The translations under genes were made by a program, and so were the position numbers. Shown here one piece after another: positions 1-8,431 of a stretch of 54,578 bases of DNA. Within the stretch, counting starts at the first letter, position 1. Every line of letters starts with the position of its first letter. The notes under the pieces are model-generated. The model saw nothing but the letters and a program-made list of their open reading frames with translations. It was not told the DNA's origin and made no database searches. The DNA is taken from contig JAJDUB010000060.1 in NCBI GenBank assembly GCA_022826885.1, forward strand, positions 1 to 54,578. Direction: 5' to 3'. This DNA comes from Gammaproteobacteria bacterium (lineage in GTDB: Bacteria; Pseudomonadota; Gammaproteobacteria; Eutrophobiales; Eutrophobiaceae).

Positions 1-1036
1 CCAGGCGGTACTCGACGACTTCAGGCGCCCTGCCGATACAGCGCGTGCCGATATGGCGCGGTTCCTTGTTCGCGGTAATACAGACATACGTGCCGGTTTC
101 GGTCATGGCCCAGCCCTCCACCAGGGGAAAGCCGAAGCGCTCTTCAAAACGCTGCAGGTGCTTCGGGTCGACGCCCGCCCCGAACCCGAACTTGACCTGC
201 CGGCCCACGTCGTCATGCTCCGTCTCAGGCTGGTTCAGCAGGATTGCCGGTATCACGCCGAGGTAATGCAGGCAGGTCGCCCCGGATTCGCGCACCGTTT
301 CCCACCAGGTGGATGCGTGAAAACGGTCGAGCTGGATGATGCAGCCGCCGCTCATGATCATCGCCATCATCGAACACAGCGCGTTCATGTGCACCAGCGG
401 CAGCGGCGTCAGCATCCGCTCCTCTCCGTATGTCAGGCGGCAGTAACCGTCTATGCCGGCATACCATTCACCCATGCAGGTAAAGTATTCGTTGTTCAAC
501 ATGCAGCCCTTTGGCGTCCCTGTCGTGCCTGAGGTGTAGAGCACCGCCACCTCGGTCTCCCGGTCCGGTGTTCCCATTGCCGGTTCCGAGGCGCAGGGCG
601 GCAACCGTGACATCGATTCGGTGTCAGCTATCGGAATTGCCTTGTCCCTGCCGGCCAGGGCCGCCTGTACTTTCTCCCGGTAACAGGGCAGGCACAGCAC
701 GAGACAGGCGTCGCTGTGGTTGATGACGTAAGCGATTTCCCGCGGCAGGAAACCGGAATTGACCGGCACTACGCTTGCGCCGAGCTTGTTCAGGGCCAGG
801 AAGTGCAGAAAGAATTCGGCCCGGTTGTCCATCATCACGGCAACCCGCTGGCCGTAGCCGTATCCCGCCCCGGCGTATTGCTCACTCAGGACGTCGGCGG
901 CCCTCAAGGCCTGTTCATAAGTGTAATCAACAGCCCCGTCAAAATATCCCCTGGCAGCCTGGCGCGGGATGTGCAGAAAAGCCTGTGTGGAGACTTCAAC
1001 CTCTGTTTTCAGGAACTCGTTGTAGACAGTCGTCAT
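1..1036 (-). CDS. AMP-dependent acyl-CoA synthetase/ligase, partial (3' end outside window)
   Basis: An open frame of 345 codons runs from the ATG at 1036 off the left edge, so the C-terminal domain is missing. The ATP-binding P-loop YTSGTTGTPKG lies at about residues 167-177 and the later conserved GWAMTETG motif is also present, which places it in the acyl-adenylate-forming superfamily (ATP + carboxylic acid + CoA -> acyl-CoA). It starts 24 bases after the stop of the ActP-like symporter and is the last visible gene of the aromatic operon. Import followed by CoA activation of an aromatic or carboxylic acid is the natural reading. The overall look is closer to the carnitine/crotonobetaine-CoA ligase group than to benzoate-CoA ligase, so the substrate is open. 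Confidence 0.9.
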   Translation of the reverse strand, partial: MTTVYNEFLKTEVEVSTQAFLHIPRQAARGYFDGAVDYTYEQALRAADVLSEQYAGAGYGYGQRVAVMMDNRAEFFLHFLALNKLGASVVPVNSGFLPREIAYVINHSDACLVLCLPCYREKVQAALAGRDKAIPIADTESMSRLPPCASEPAMGTPDRETEVAVLYTSGTTGTPKGCMLNNEYFTCMGEWYAGIDGYCRLTYGEERMLTPLPLVHMNALCSMMAMIMSGGCIIQLDRFHASTWWETVRESGATCLHYLGVIPAILLNQPETEHDDVGRQVKFGFGAGVDPKHLQRFEERFGFPLVEGWAMTETGTYVCITANKEPRHIGTRCIGRAPEVVEYRL

Positions 1037-1060
1037 TTGCTAATCCTTGCCGTGCGCCGG

Positions 1061-2620
1061 TCAGGCATGGGACAGATCTCCCAGTTGCGAACGGCGCAGT
1101 TGTCCGGCAAACGCATCCTCTTCTGCCGCAGCGCGCGGGCTTTTGTCGGTGATCGAAAACAACCAGGCGAACAGGAAACAGGCGCCCATGGAGAACAGTG
1201 TCGGGTAGGCGAAGGGAAACAGTGGTTTCGCATGACCCAGCACTTTTACCCAGACGGTCGGCCCCAGGATGATCAGGCTGACGGCAAGCAGCAGCCCGGT
1301 ATACCCCCCGAACAGGGCGCCCCGGGTGGTGAACCCTTTCCAGTACATGAACAGGAACAGGACGGGGAAGTTGGCGCTGGCCGCGATCACCAGCGGCAAG
1401 GTGGCCAGCACCGCCACATTCTGGCCTCTGAACAGGATTGCCAGGAACATGCCGGCGGCGCTCAACAGGATCACGGTCACCCTGGACACGCGCAGTTCTT
1501 CCGCGTCGGTGCAATCCCCCTTGCGGATGACGCCGGCAAACAGGTCGTGGGAAACGGTCGCGGCGGCGGATAACATCAGGCCCGAAACCACGGCAAGAAT
1601 GGTGGCGAAGGCGACCGCGCAGATAAAACCCATGAAGATGTTGCCGCCGATGATCTGCGAGAGGTGGACCGCCGCCATATTGCTGCCGCCACGCAGCGCC
1701 AGTCCGCCGGAGGTGAATTCCGGGTTGCCGGTCAACAGCACTATGGCGCCGAGGCCGATGAACACCACGACGAACTGGAAGTAACTGATGATACCCATGG
1801 CCCAGGCCGCGGAGCGCCTGGCCTGCACCCCGTCCGGCACGGTGAAAAACCGCATCAGGACGTGGGGCAGTCCGGCGGTCCCGCCGATGAATGCCAGGGT
1901 CAGGGACACGACGGAAACGATATCCGGGTAGAGCAGTCCCGGTTGCATGATGGCGATCCCCCGGGGATGCGCGTCCACGGCCAGTCCGGCCAGCTTGCCG
2001 ATATTGAAATCAAAGGCAGCGAGTACCCCGACGGAGAGTATGGTGCCGCCGCCGACCAGTAACACCGCCTTGATGATCTGCACCCAGGTAGTTGCGATCA
2101 TGCCGCCGAAAGTCACGTATATTGTCATCAGCACACCCACAACCAGCACGCCCTGGGTGTAACTGAGACCGAACAGGGATTCGAACAGGGTGCCAGCCGC
2201 GACCATTTGCGCCAGCAGGTAGGGCACCGCAACGGCCAGGGTGACGACAGCCGCCATCAACCGTATCGGCCGCGCCTGTAACCTGACGGAAACCGCGTCC
2301 GCGAAGGTATAGGAGCCCAGGTTGCGCAGTTTTTCCGCGATCAGGAACAGGACCACCGCCCAGCTCAGGATCAGGTTTACGATAAAAAAGATGGTGTCAT
2401 AGCCGGCGAGATAAAACAGGCCCACCAGGCCCAGGAAAGATGCGGCGGACATGTAATCCCCGGAAATGGCGATGCCGTTCTGGATTCCCCCGATGGTATT
2501 GCCGGCGACGTAGAAGTCTTTCCTGGAGCGGGTGCGGCGGGCCGCATAGGCGGTGATGAACAGTGTGGCGATGATGAACAGCACGAACGACGCGATGGCG
2601 GGGTAATTCAGGTCAGTCAT
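1061..2620 (-). CDS. ActP-like sodium:solute symporter
   Basis: A membrane protein of about 519 residues with some 13 hydrophobic segments, belonging to the sodium:solute symporter family and closest in appearance to acetate permease ActP. Typical stretches are AISGDYMSAASFLG near the N-terminus and the GGTAGLPHVLMRFF loop in the middle. The start is placed at MTDLNYPAI because this gives a short overlap (ATGACTGA) with the upstream DUF485 gene; an extra Met one codon earlier is equally possible. DUF485 plus ActP is the classic acetate uptake pair. Here the pair sits between Rieske dioxygenase genes and a CoA ligase, so the cargo may be the aromatic acid or a short-chain acid; that is inference. 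Confidence 0.9.
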   Translation of the reverse strand: MTDLNYPAIASFVLFIIATLFITAYAARRTRSRKDFYVAGNTIGGIQNGIAISGDYMSAASFLGLVGLFYLAGYDTIFFIVNLILSWAVVLFLIAEKLRNLGSYTFADAVSVRLQARPIRLMAAVVTLAVAVPYLLAQMVAAGTLFESLFGLSYTQGVLVVGVLMTIYVTFGGMIATTWVQIIKAVLLVGGGTILSVGVLAAFDFNIGKLAGLAVDAHPRGIAIMQPGLLYPDIVSVVSLTLAFIGGTAGLPHVLMRFFTVPDGVQARRSAAWAMGIISYFQFVVVFIGLGAIVLLTGNPEFTSGGLALRGGSNMAAVHLSQIIGGNIFMGFICAVAFATILAVVSGLMLSAAATVSHDLFAGVIRKGDCTDAEELRVSRVTVILLSAAGMFLAILFRGQNVAVLATLPLVIAASANFPVLFLFMYWKGFTTRGALFGGYTGLLLAVSLIILGPTVWVKVLGHAKPLFPFAYPTLFSMGACFLFAWLFSITDKSPRAAAEEDAFAGQLRRSQLGDLSHA

Positions 2621-2912
2621 CATCCCGGGACCCATGCATGTCAAGGTATGCGGAATTGATCCTGATCACGTAATACAAGGCCGCGGCAAGTATGACCAGG
2701 ACGATGAGCAAGGCCATGCCCATACCCACGGAGATGACGCCGCCTTGCGCCAGTGGCGCGCCCATGAACCCCTTTGCGTACACACTGAGCAGGTCGAACG
2801 CCAGCACCAGTCCGATCAGCGCACTGATCAGCGTCCAGGACAACCTGCTGTGAATGCGCCTGAATTTCCGGTAGGCGGCGGAGTTAACGGATGTCCCTGG
2901 TTCGGACGACAT
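2613..2912 (-). CDS. DUF485 family inner-membrane protein (YjcH-like)
   Basis: A 99-residue protein with two membrane segments (about residues 24-46 and 58-82) flanked by charged ends, as in the DUF485/YjcH family. Members are nearly always encoded just upstream of an SSS-family acetate/cation symporter and are thought to assist it. Its ATG follows the stop of the dioxygenase beta gene with no spacer (TGAATG), and its own stop overlaps the symporter start, so translation of all three is probably coupled. The family role is not firmly known. Confidence 0.85.
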   Translation of the reverse strand: MSSEPGTSVNSAAYRKFRRIHSRLSWTLISALIGLVLAFDLLSVYAKGFMGAPLAQGGVISVGMGMALLIVLVILAAALYYVIRINSAYLDMHGSRDDD

Positions 2913-3413
2913 TCAGAAGTAGATGAGTATGTTTTCCAGCGGTGCATCGCAGTTGAGCAGGTCGACGCGCTTGGCGGCTATCCTGAATCCGTCCTCCTCG
3001 ATGCGCAGCCTGTGATGATAGGTCCCGGCAAAGACATCCTGTTTTTCACGCCGGTACTGCAGCATGATAAAGCGTGAGTTGACACTGCATTCAGCCGCGC
3101 TTTCATCATATCCTTCCAGGATGACGTTGGTGACCAGGTGCACACTGCGGGGCTTGGGCTGCAGGGAAAACGCATTGGGATGCTTGTAGCGCTTGATGCG
3201 CACCGCCCTCAGCAAACCCGTCTCGTAGATCAGGGAAACATGGTTGTGCGGGTCTTCCTGCTCCGCCGCCGCCGGGACCCAGTACTCCGCGTCCTCGAGG
3301 TACAGGGCATTCCATTCTTCCCAGCGCTGCTCATCCAGCAGGCGCGCTTCGTGGTACAGGAACTGTTCTAATTCTCTGAGATCAGGCGAATTGGCTGGTT
3401 GTTCGGTAGGCAT
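2913..3413 (-). CDS. Aromatic-ring-hydroxylating dioxygenase, beta (small) subunit
   Basis: A 166-residue SnoaL/NTF2-like fold protein of the ring-hydroxylating dioxygenase beta family. Family-typical features are LEQFLYHEARLLDE near the N-terminus, WVPAA in the middle and the C-terminal RVDLLN. The beta subunit has a structural role in the alpha3beta3 oxygenase. The frame is open further upstream, but those codons read through a palindromic repeat (3463-3485), so the ATG at 3413 is preferred. It lies 99 bases after the alpha subunit gene and directly abuts the DUF485 gene. Confidence 0.9.
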   Translation of the reverse strand: MPTEQPANSPDLRELEQFLYHEARLLDEQRWEEWNALYLEDAEYWVPAAAEQEDPHNHVSLIYETGLLRAVRIKRYKHPNAFSLQPKPRSVHLVTNVILEGYDESAAECSVNSRFIMLQYRREKQDVFAGTYHHRLRIEEDGFRIAAKRVDLLNCDAPLENILIYF

Positions 3414-3462
3414 CGGGGTACTGTCCTGTTCGGGTATCAAGTCGGTCTTTATAACTGTGTCA

Positions 3463-3485
3463 GGGACGGATTTTAAATCCGTCCC
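3463..3485. repeat. REP-like palindrome between dioxygenase alpha and beta genes
   Basis: Two 11-base arms (GGGACGGATTT and its complement) are separated by a single T, a near-perfect palindrome lying in the 99-base alpha/beta spacer. It is one of several intergenic palindromes in this window that begin with GGGAC or GGGGTC. It could act as an mRNA stem that sets the alpha:beta ratio, or be a passive REP-type element. Confidence 0.75.
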
Positions 3486-3512
3486 CATTCTCTCGAAACC
3501 TAAGCCGTAGCC

Positions 3513-4826
3513 TCACGCGGCGCCGACCATGTAGTCCTTCCAGGTGCGGAACTGGTGGCGGAAAACCATGTCGGAGGTGCCGGTCGCGTGCCTGGTGCCA
3601 TCCTCGTCCACTTCGTCCTCGCCCAGGTGGCGGTGCTGGCTCACCCACTCATTGCCGTCCTGCGTCTGCAGGCCGTACTGCAGCCTGTGGTAGGCTTCGT
3701 AATCGTCCGGGCCGACCAGGTTGGCATGGGAATTGATCAGGTTGCAATAGGTAATCGAACGCTGGAACAGTTCCTCCGGCGCGCCTACCTGCCTGAACAC
3801 CCAGGATTCAATAACGGTTTTGTCTACGGCTACCGGCTTGACGACACGGATAGAGGTGATGGCGCCCTTCAGAGTGAAACTTGGATACACCACAGTGTTA
3901 TGGCGGTTTACCGCAAGGATTTCCCGCGCCTTTTGCTCACCGTATTTCCCGATCAAAGCGTCCATGTAGCCGGGTATGGGTGAATAGGCGGAGTGAATGC
4001 TGAATTTGCCGCCGGTGACGCTGTGCCCGTAATCCCAGGCCGTCAGGCCCATTTTTTCGAAGAATTCGTAGTTGTTGGTGAACGGCGCCAGCATCTCGAG
4101 TTCGAACGGGACGGGATCGTCCTCTTTCAGGCGCTCGTCAAAGACCCGCTTCGCGGTGCCGCTGGAAGACTGGTGCACGACCATGGGGTGCATGGCGTCA
4201 TTCAGGTTCTCCACAAACATCTTCCAGTTGGAATCATGCAGGTAACGGAAACAACCCCCGGCTATTTCAATGCGGCCTTCAGGGGAGCGTTCCACCAGGT
4301 TGTCGATGGAGACCGCCGCGCCGCTCAGCCAGGTCTTCAAATCCGGCCCATCGGACGCCAGGCTGGCGAACACCAGGCCGTGGTAGCTGTCAACCCGCGG
4401 GACCTGCTGCATGTTGGATTCAGGCTTGCCCTTGCCGAAACCGGCGCCGCTGTAGCCCTCCTCCCTGGGGATATGGAGCAACGTCCCGTCGGTATCGAAT
4501 ACGTAACCATGATAGCTGCAGCGCAGTCTGGGCATGTTGCCGCAACTGTCTCCCACCACCTGCGCGCCCTTGTGGGCGCAGCGGTTGAACAGCACGTACA
4601 CCTTGCCATCCTTATGCCGGGTCATCACCACCGGTTGCCGGCCGATGCTGGTAGCGAAATAATCCCCCGGTTTTTTTACCTGGCTGTCATGGCCGACATA
4701 GATCCAGGACCTGTTCCAGATGCGCTCCATCTCCAGGTCGAAGACTTCGGGGTCGGTATAGACTTTCTTATGGACGCAATCCTCCCTGATCAATCCCGCC
4801 AATTGGTTATCAGTGTAATGCGCCAT
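3513..4826 (-). CDS. Rieske aromatic-ring-hydroxylating dioxygenase, alpha (large) subunit
   Basis: A 437-residue catalytic subunit that would add both atoms of O2 to an aromatic ring. The Rieske [2Fe-2S] ligands are visible as C83-x-H85 and C103-x2-H106. The mononuclear iron site is D210-x2-H213-x4-H218 (NDAMHPMVVH). Length is normal for the family. The N-terminal Met lies just before the family-like start of the protein. The gene lies 61 bases downstream of the fused flavoprotein gene and before the beta subunit. No ferredoxin or reductase gene for electron supply is encoded nearby. The substrate cannot be read from sequence alone; a benzoate-, anthranilate- or salicylate-like acid fits the neighbours. 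Confidence 0.95.
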   Translation of the reverse strand: MAHYTDNQLAGLIREDCVHKKVYTDPEVFDLEMERIWNRSWIYVGHDSQVKKPGDYFATSIGRQPVVMTRHKDGKVYVLFNRCAHKGAQVVGDSCGNMPRLRCSYHGYVFDTDGTLLHIPREEGYSGAGFGKGKPESNMQQVPRVDSYHGLVFASLASDGPDLKTWLSGAAVSIDNLVERSPEGRIEIAGGCFRYLHDSNWKMFVENLNDAMHPMVVHQSSSGTAKRVFDERLKEDDPVPFELEMLAPFTNNYEFFEKMGLTAWDYGHSVTGGKFSIHSAYSPIPGYMDALIGKYGEQKAREILAVNRHNTVVYPSFTLKGAITSIRVVKPVAVDKTVIESWVFRQVGAPEELFQRSITYCNLINSHANLVGPDDYEAYHRLQYGLQTQDGNEWVSQHRHLGEDEVDEDGTRHATGTSDMVFRHQFRTWKDYMVGAA

Positions 4827-4887
4827 CTTTAATTCTCCCGCAGGTGCTGCATTCAGCCTCGGATATTTTACTGATTATAACCCATGA

Positions 4888-7272
4888 TCAATCCGATAAC
4901 ACCTCACCGCGGGCAATGGCAAGTTCCAGCATTTCCTCCGGGTTGGGAGGTTTTGCGGCGGTTCTGAGTTCAATCTCTTCCAGGTTGTCCCGCTCCGCAT
5001 TCAGTTCGGCCGCAAACTTCCCTGCCCCGTATTGCTCCGGCCAGTGCTGGTCCTTGTAGCCGTAACGGGCCGCGGCATTCAGTACGAACTGTGGTTCGTT
5101 CATGATCGGGCGCGCCAGCGCCACCATGTCCGTCCTGCCCGCGGCAACCAGGGTATTGACCTGGTCCGCGCTGGTGATGTTGCCCGCGACAATGGTCGCT
5201 ATGCCCGTCTCGTTGCGCGCCAGGTCGGCAAACGGCGCCTGGTACATGCGCCCGTAAACGGGATCTTCGTGACTGACCACCTGGCCCGTCGATACGTTGA
5301 CAATGTCGGCGCCGCTTTCCTTGAGCAGCAGGAGGAATTCCCGCAGGTCCTGTTCGGACAGTCCGTCGCTGATCCAGTCCGTTGCTGAAATTCTCACCGA
5401 TACGGGCCGTTCCGCCGGCCATGCCCCGCGCACGGCGCGCAGGATACGCAACGGGTAGCGGGCCCGGTTGCCTATATCCCCGCCGTAATCGTCAGCGCGC
5501 CGGTTGGTGTAAGGACTGATGAACGAAGACAGCAGGTAACCGTGCGCCATGTGCAGTTCCAGCATGTCGAAACCGGCAGTAACCGCGTTCACGGTGGCAT
5601 TCACGAAATCGGCTTCCACCCTGTCCATCTCTTCCCCCGACATTTCCCTGGGCAGGTGGCTGTGCTCCAGGTACGGCAAGGCAGACGGCGCAATAATCTC
5701 CCAGGCATTTTCCGGAAGGGGCTGGTCGATGCCGCCCTGCCAGGGGATGCAGGTCGCGCCCTTGCGCCCGGCGTGACCTATCTGCGCACAGATTTTTGCT
5801 TTGCTGTGGCTGTGCACGAACGTACAGATGCGCCGCCATTGTTCCGCCTGTTCCGTATTCCATATCCCGGCGCAGCCGGGCGTGATGCGCCCGTCCGCGG
5901 AGGTGCACAGCATTTCCGTATTCACGAGACCGACGCCGCCTACGGCCCGGGCGCCGTAATGAACAAAATGCCAGTCTCCGGGCATGCCGTCCAGTGCGCA
6001 GTACTGGCACATGGCGGACAACTGTACGCGGTTCTCCACGCGCAGTCCGCCTATCCTGAACGGCTGGAACATCGGCGCTGCAGGGTTTTCCGTGTCGATA
6101 TCGTCGAACCCGGTCAGGGTGCGGGCATGTTGCGCAAACCAGCGGTCCATGGAACGGATAAAAGCCGGATCGCGCAGCCTCAGGTTGTCGTAAGTCACGC
6201 GTTTGGAACGCACCAGCATGTTGAACGTGAATTGCAGCGCATCCTGCCGGGCGTAACGGTCCACGTTCTCGAACCAGCGCAGACTGGTGACCGCGGTGCG
6301 CTGCAGGCGGTCCGCCTCGGGTTTGCGCATCTCCTGGTAGGCGTCCAGGGCCGCACTGACCCGGTTGCCGTGTTGCTGAAATACATGCGCCAGCGTGATC
6401 GCGTCTTCCATGGCCAGCTTGGTGCCGGAACCGATGGAAAAATGCGCCGAGCGGCCCGCATCGCCCAGCAGCACGATATTCCCGTGACAGAGCCTTGCGT
6501 TGCTCACCACGGGAAACTCACGCCAGAGCGAGCGGTTGGTGATGATGGGATGGCCTTGCAGGTCTTCCCTGAACACCTCCTCGATATAAGCCCGGGTATC
6601 CTCCTCCGAGAACGCATCCATCCCTGCATTCAGCCAGGCCTGGTGGCTGCACTCCACGATCCAGGTGGACATGCCCTCTTCATAACGGTACCCGTGCACC
6701 CACCACCAGCCATGTTCGTTGCGGCGGAACGCAAAGGTGAAATTGTCCAGCGGCAGGGTGGTAGCCAGCCAGCAAAAGCGATTGGGACGCCAGTCCATTT
6801 CGGTGCCGAATTCTTCGGCATACGCGCTGCGCACCATGGAGGTGATGCCGTCGCCGGCGACAACCAGGTCGTGGCCGTCCATGTCCAGTTGCGCCAGGTC
6901 GGTGATGTCGGTATTGAATCTCAGGGTAACGCCAAGCTCCTCGCAACGGTCATGCAGGGCATTCAGCAGCTTAAGGCGCGACAGGCCGCAGAAGCCGTGG
7001 CCGCCGCTGACGACCCGGGTCCCATGGATGCGCGTCTCTATCCTGTCCCAGTAGGCGAACTGCTCGACTATGCGTTTGTAGCTGGGCGCATCGGCCTCCA
7101 TGAACCCGTGCAGGGTATCATCGGAAAATACCACCCCGAAACCCCAGGTGGCGTCGCGCGGACCGCGCTCGATCACGGTAATATCATGACCGGGATTCGC
7201 TTTTTTCATCAACAGGGAGAAATAGAGCGAAGACGGCCCCCCTCCGAGACAGACTATTTTCAAACCGTTCAT
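4888..7272 (-). CDS. Fused FAD monooxygenase / Old Yellow Enzyme protein (2-aminobenzoyl-CoA monooxygenase/reductase or salicylyl-CoA 5-hydroxylase type)
   Basis: A 794-residue two-domain flavoprotein. Residues 1 to about 390 form a group A FAD monooxygenase with the dinucleotide-binding GGGPSS loop near residue 10 and a GDAGRSAHFSIGSGTKLAMEDA-type FAD motif that I give here only in part (GDAGRSAHF). Residues from about 400 form an OYE-family NADH:flavin oxidoreductase barrel with AHGYLLSSF and NRRADDYGG motifs. This architecture is known from Azoarcus evansii 2-aminobenzoyl-CoA monooxygenase/reductase, which hydroxylates and then reduces the CoA-bound ring, and from proteins annotated as salicylyl-CoA 5-hydroxylase. 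Two candidate operators lie just upstream, next to the marR gene. Which CoA ester is used is unresolved. Confidence 0.9.
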   Translation of the reverse strand: MNGLKIVCLGGGPSSLYFSLLMKKANPGHDITVIERGPRDATWGFGVVFSDDTLHGFMEADAPSYKRIVEQFAYWDRIETRIHGTRVVSGGHGFCGLSRLKLLNALHDRCEELGVTLRFNTDITDLAQLDMDGHDLVVAGDGITSMVRSAYAEEFGTEMDWRPNRFCWLATTLPLDNFTFAFRRNEHGWWWVHGYRYEEGMSTWIVECSHQAWLNAGMDAFSEEDTRAYIEEVFREDLQGHPIITNRSLWREFPVVSNARLCHGNIVLLGDAGRSAHFSIGSGTKLAMEDAITLAHVFQQHGNRVSAALDAYQEMRKPEADRLQRTAVTSLRWFENVDRYARQDALQFTFNMLVRSKRVTYDNLRLRDPAFIRSMDRWFAQHARTLTGFDDIDTENPAAPMFQPFRIGGLRVENRVQLSAMCQYCALDGMPGDWHFVHYGARAVGGVGLVNTEMLCTSADGRITPGCAGIWNTEQAEQWRRICTFVHSHSKAKICAQIGHAGRKGATCIPWQGGIDQPLPENAWEIIAPSALPYLEHSHLPREMSGEEMDRVEADFVNATVNAVTAGFDMLELHMAHGYLLSSFISPYTNRRADDYGGDIGNRARYPLRILRAVRGAWPAERPVSVRISATDWISDGLSEQDLREFLLLLKESGADIVNVSTGQVVSHEDPVYGRMYQAPFADLARNETGIATIVAGNITSADQVNTLVAAGRTDMVALARPIMNEPQFVLNAAARYGYKDQHWPEQYGAGKFAAELNAERDNLEEIELRTAAKPPNPEEMLELAIARGEVLSD

Positions 7273-7287
7273 GCAAGCCGTTCCATT

Positions 7288-7323
7288 TTTACCAGAGTGT
7301 AAATGGGATTATCTTACATGTAA
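7288..7323. promoter_or_regulatory. Candidate MarR operator pair upstream of the fused flavoprotein gene
   Basis: The 87-base gap between marR and the flavoprotein gene holds two inverted repeats: TTTAC-N6-GTAAA at 7288-7303 and the perfect palindrome TTACATGTAA at 7314-7323. MarR-family dimers bind palindromes of this size, often near their own genes, so these are candidate operators for the flavoprotein-dioxygenase-transport operon. Binding is inferred only. Confidence 0.45.
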
Positions 7324-7359
7324 ACGATTTGCGTCTCGACTCTCTTCAGGATTTTCTGC

Positions 7360-7860
7360 TCACCCCTGTTCTTCTTCCAGGCGTTCCCTTACGGTCTTCA
7401 GCAGGCGCACGAGTTCCTCCTGTTCCACGGGCTTGAGCACACTCAGGATTTCGTGGGTCCAGCGCTCATGATCCGGCGCCATCTGACGGAACAGTTCGGC
7501 GCCCGCCCGTGACAAACAGATATTCTGGACGCGCCTGTCCGACGAGTGCTGATTTCTGAAGACGAGACCGTCATGCTCCATCCTGTCCAGCAGGCGGGTG
7601 ATATTTCCCCTCGACGCCAGCAGTTTTGCTGCCAGTGCAGAGGTGCTGAGACCCGCGTCTCCCGCCAGGTCAAGGTGCGCCAGCACATCGAACCTGGACA
7701 GGGAACTCCCATAGGACTGCCGCAGCCTGGCCGACATGATCTGGTCAAGTTTTTTTGAACACTTGAGAAGGTAGAGCCAGGCCCTCAGCGAATGTTTGGA
7801 ATCGCCGGTTTGAGCCTTTGAAGGATCAGTTTCGCTGCCGTCTTGCTTGACGCTGGACAC
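7360..7860 (-). CDS. MarR-family transcriptional regulator
   Basis: A 166-residue winged-helix regulator. The recognition region SALAAKLLASRGNITRLLDR and the wing DRRVQNICLS match the MarR pattern (helix-turn-helix followed by a DxR wing). The first 25 residues are polar and look disordered. It is encoded between the Rid protein and the fused flavoprotein on the same strand. MarR regulators of aromatic acid operons usually respond to an aromatic acid or its CoA thioester, so ligand-released repression of the adjacent operon is the likely role. Confidence 0.93.
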   Translation of the reverse strand: MSSVKQDGSETDPSKAQTGDSKHSLRAWLYLLKCSKKLDQIMSARLRQSYGSSLSRFDVLAHLDLAGDAGLSTSALAAKLLASRGNITRLLDRMEHDGLVFRNQHSSDRRVQNICLSRAGAELFRQMAPDHERWTHEILSVLKPVEQEELVRLLKTVRERLEEEQG

Positions 7861-7869
7861 GGTATTGCC

Positions 7870-8271
7870 TCAATCGGGTATGACGGCCGTTGTTTCGATT
7901 TCCACCTTTGCCCCGTCTTCGAGCAGTGCGGAGACCGCCAGCAATGACATTGCCGGGTAGTTCCTGCCCATGATTTCCCTGTAGACCTGACCTATATCCT
8001 TCCGGGATGACTGGTATTCCTGTTTGTCCAGGATATACCAGGTCATCCTGGTGACATGCTCGGGCCCGGCATTTGCTTCCGAAAGCACTGCAATCGTATT
8101 CTCCAGGGCCTGGCGCACCTGGTCGACTAGATTGTCGCTGAGAATCATATTGTTCCTGTCCCAGCCGATCTGCCCGGCCACGAATACCAGCCTGCCCCGT
8201 GCTGCAATTCCGTTGGAATAGCCTTTTGGTCCGGGCCAATCCGGTGGTTGTAGTATCCGCATAAGTGACAT
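7870..8271 (-). CDS. Rid-family (YjgF/YER057c/UK114) protein lacking the catalytic arginine
   Basis: A 133-residue Rid-family protein with the typical FVAGQIG strand and the C-terminal VEIETTAV strand. Classical RidA hydrolyses reactive enamine/imine intermediates using an Arg in a PAR-S motif before the last strands. Here that stretch reads YPAMSLLAV, so Met replaces the Arg and simple imine deaminase activity is doubtful. It lies 9 bases upstream of marR. The 2-aminobenzoyl-CoA pathway generates a cyclic enamine, so a Rid-type protein in this cluster may act on that or a related ketone or enol intermediate; this is inference. Confidence 0.88.
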   Translation of the reverse strand: MSLMRILQPPDWPGPKGYSNGIAARGRLVFVAGQIGWDRNNMILSDNLVDQVRQALENTIAVLSEANAGPEHVTRMTWYILDKQEYQSSRKDIGQVYREIMGRNYPAMSLLAVSALLEDGAKVEIETTAVIPD

Positions 8272-8306
8272 CCCGGTTATTGTTTTGCCTGTCGGCGGGA
8301 CAGGTA

Positions 8307-8329
8307 ATACATTATAACCGCTAATGTAT
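8307..8329. promoter_or_regulatory. Inverted repeat in the rid / gcdA divergent promoter region
   Basis: Perfect 8-base arms ATACATTA and TAATGTAT flank a 7-base spacer (TAACCGC). The element sits in the 160-base gap between the divergent Rid and gcdA genes, where an operator controlling one or both directions would be expected. The half-site resembles the TTACAT half of the palindrome at 7314-7323. The protein that binds is unknown; the local MarR is the obvious candidate. Confidence 0.45.
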
Positions 8330-8337
8330 GGAATTCT

Positions 8338-8365
8338 TAATTCCTAATTCCTGATTCCTAATTTA
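8338..8365. repeat. Short 7-base tandem repeat upstream of gcdA
   Basis: Four successive 7-base units, TAATTCC, TAATTCC, TGATTCC and TAATTTA, lie about 65 bases before the gcdA start. Slippage in such a tract could change promoter spacing, but I see no proof that it matters. Confidence 0.7.
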
Positions 8366-8431
8366 TAATGTGTTCCACCCGCAAGGGTAAAGCCTTCTGA
8401 CATCATCCATTTCTGTTTGAGAAAAAATCTT

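Noticed and set aside
3414-3488. Longer N-terminus for the dioxygenase beta subunit
   Set aside because: The extra codons translate the palindrome at 3463-3485 and are not family-like.
5542-7302. 586-codon plus-strand open frame
   Set aside because: Fully antisense to the fused flavoprotein gene, which has clear domains and motifs; the long frame reflects high-GC codon structure.
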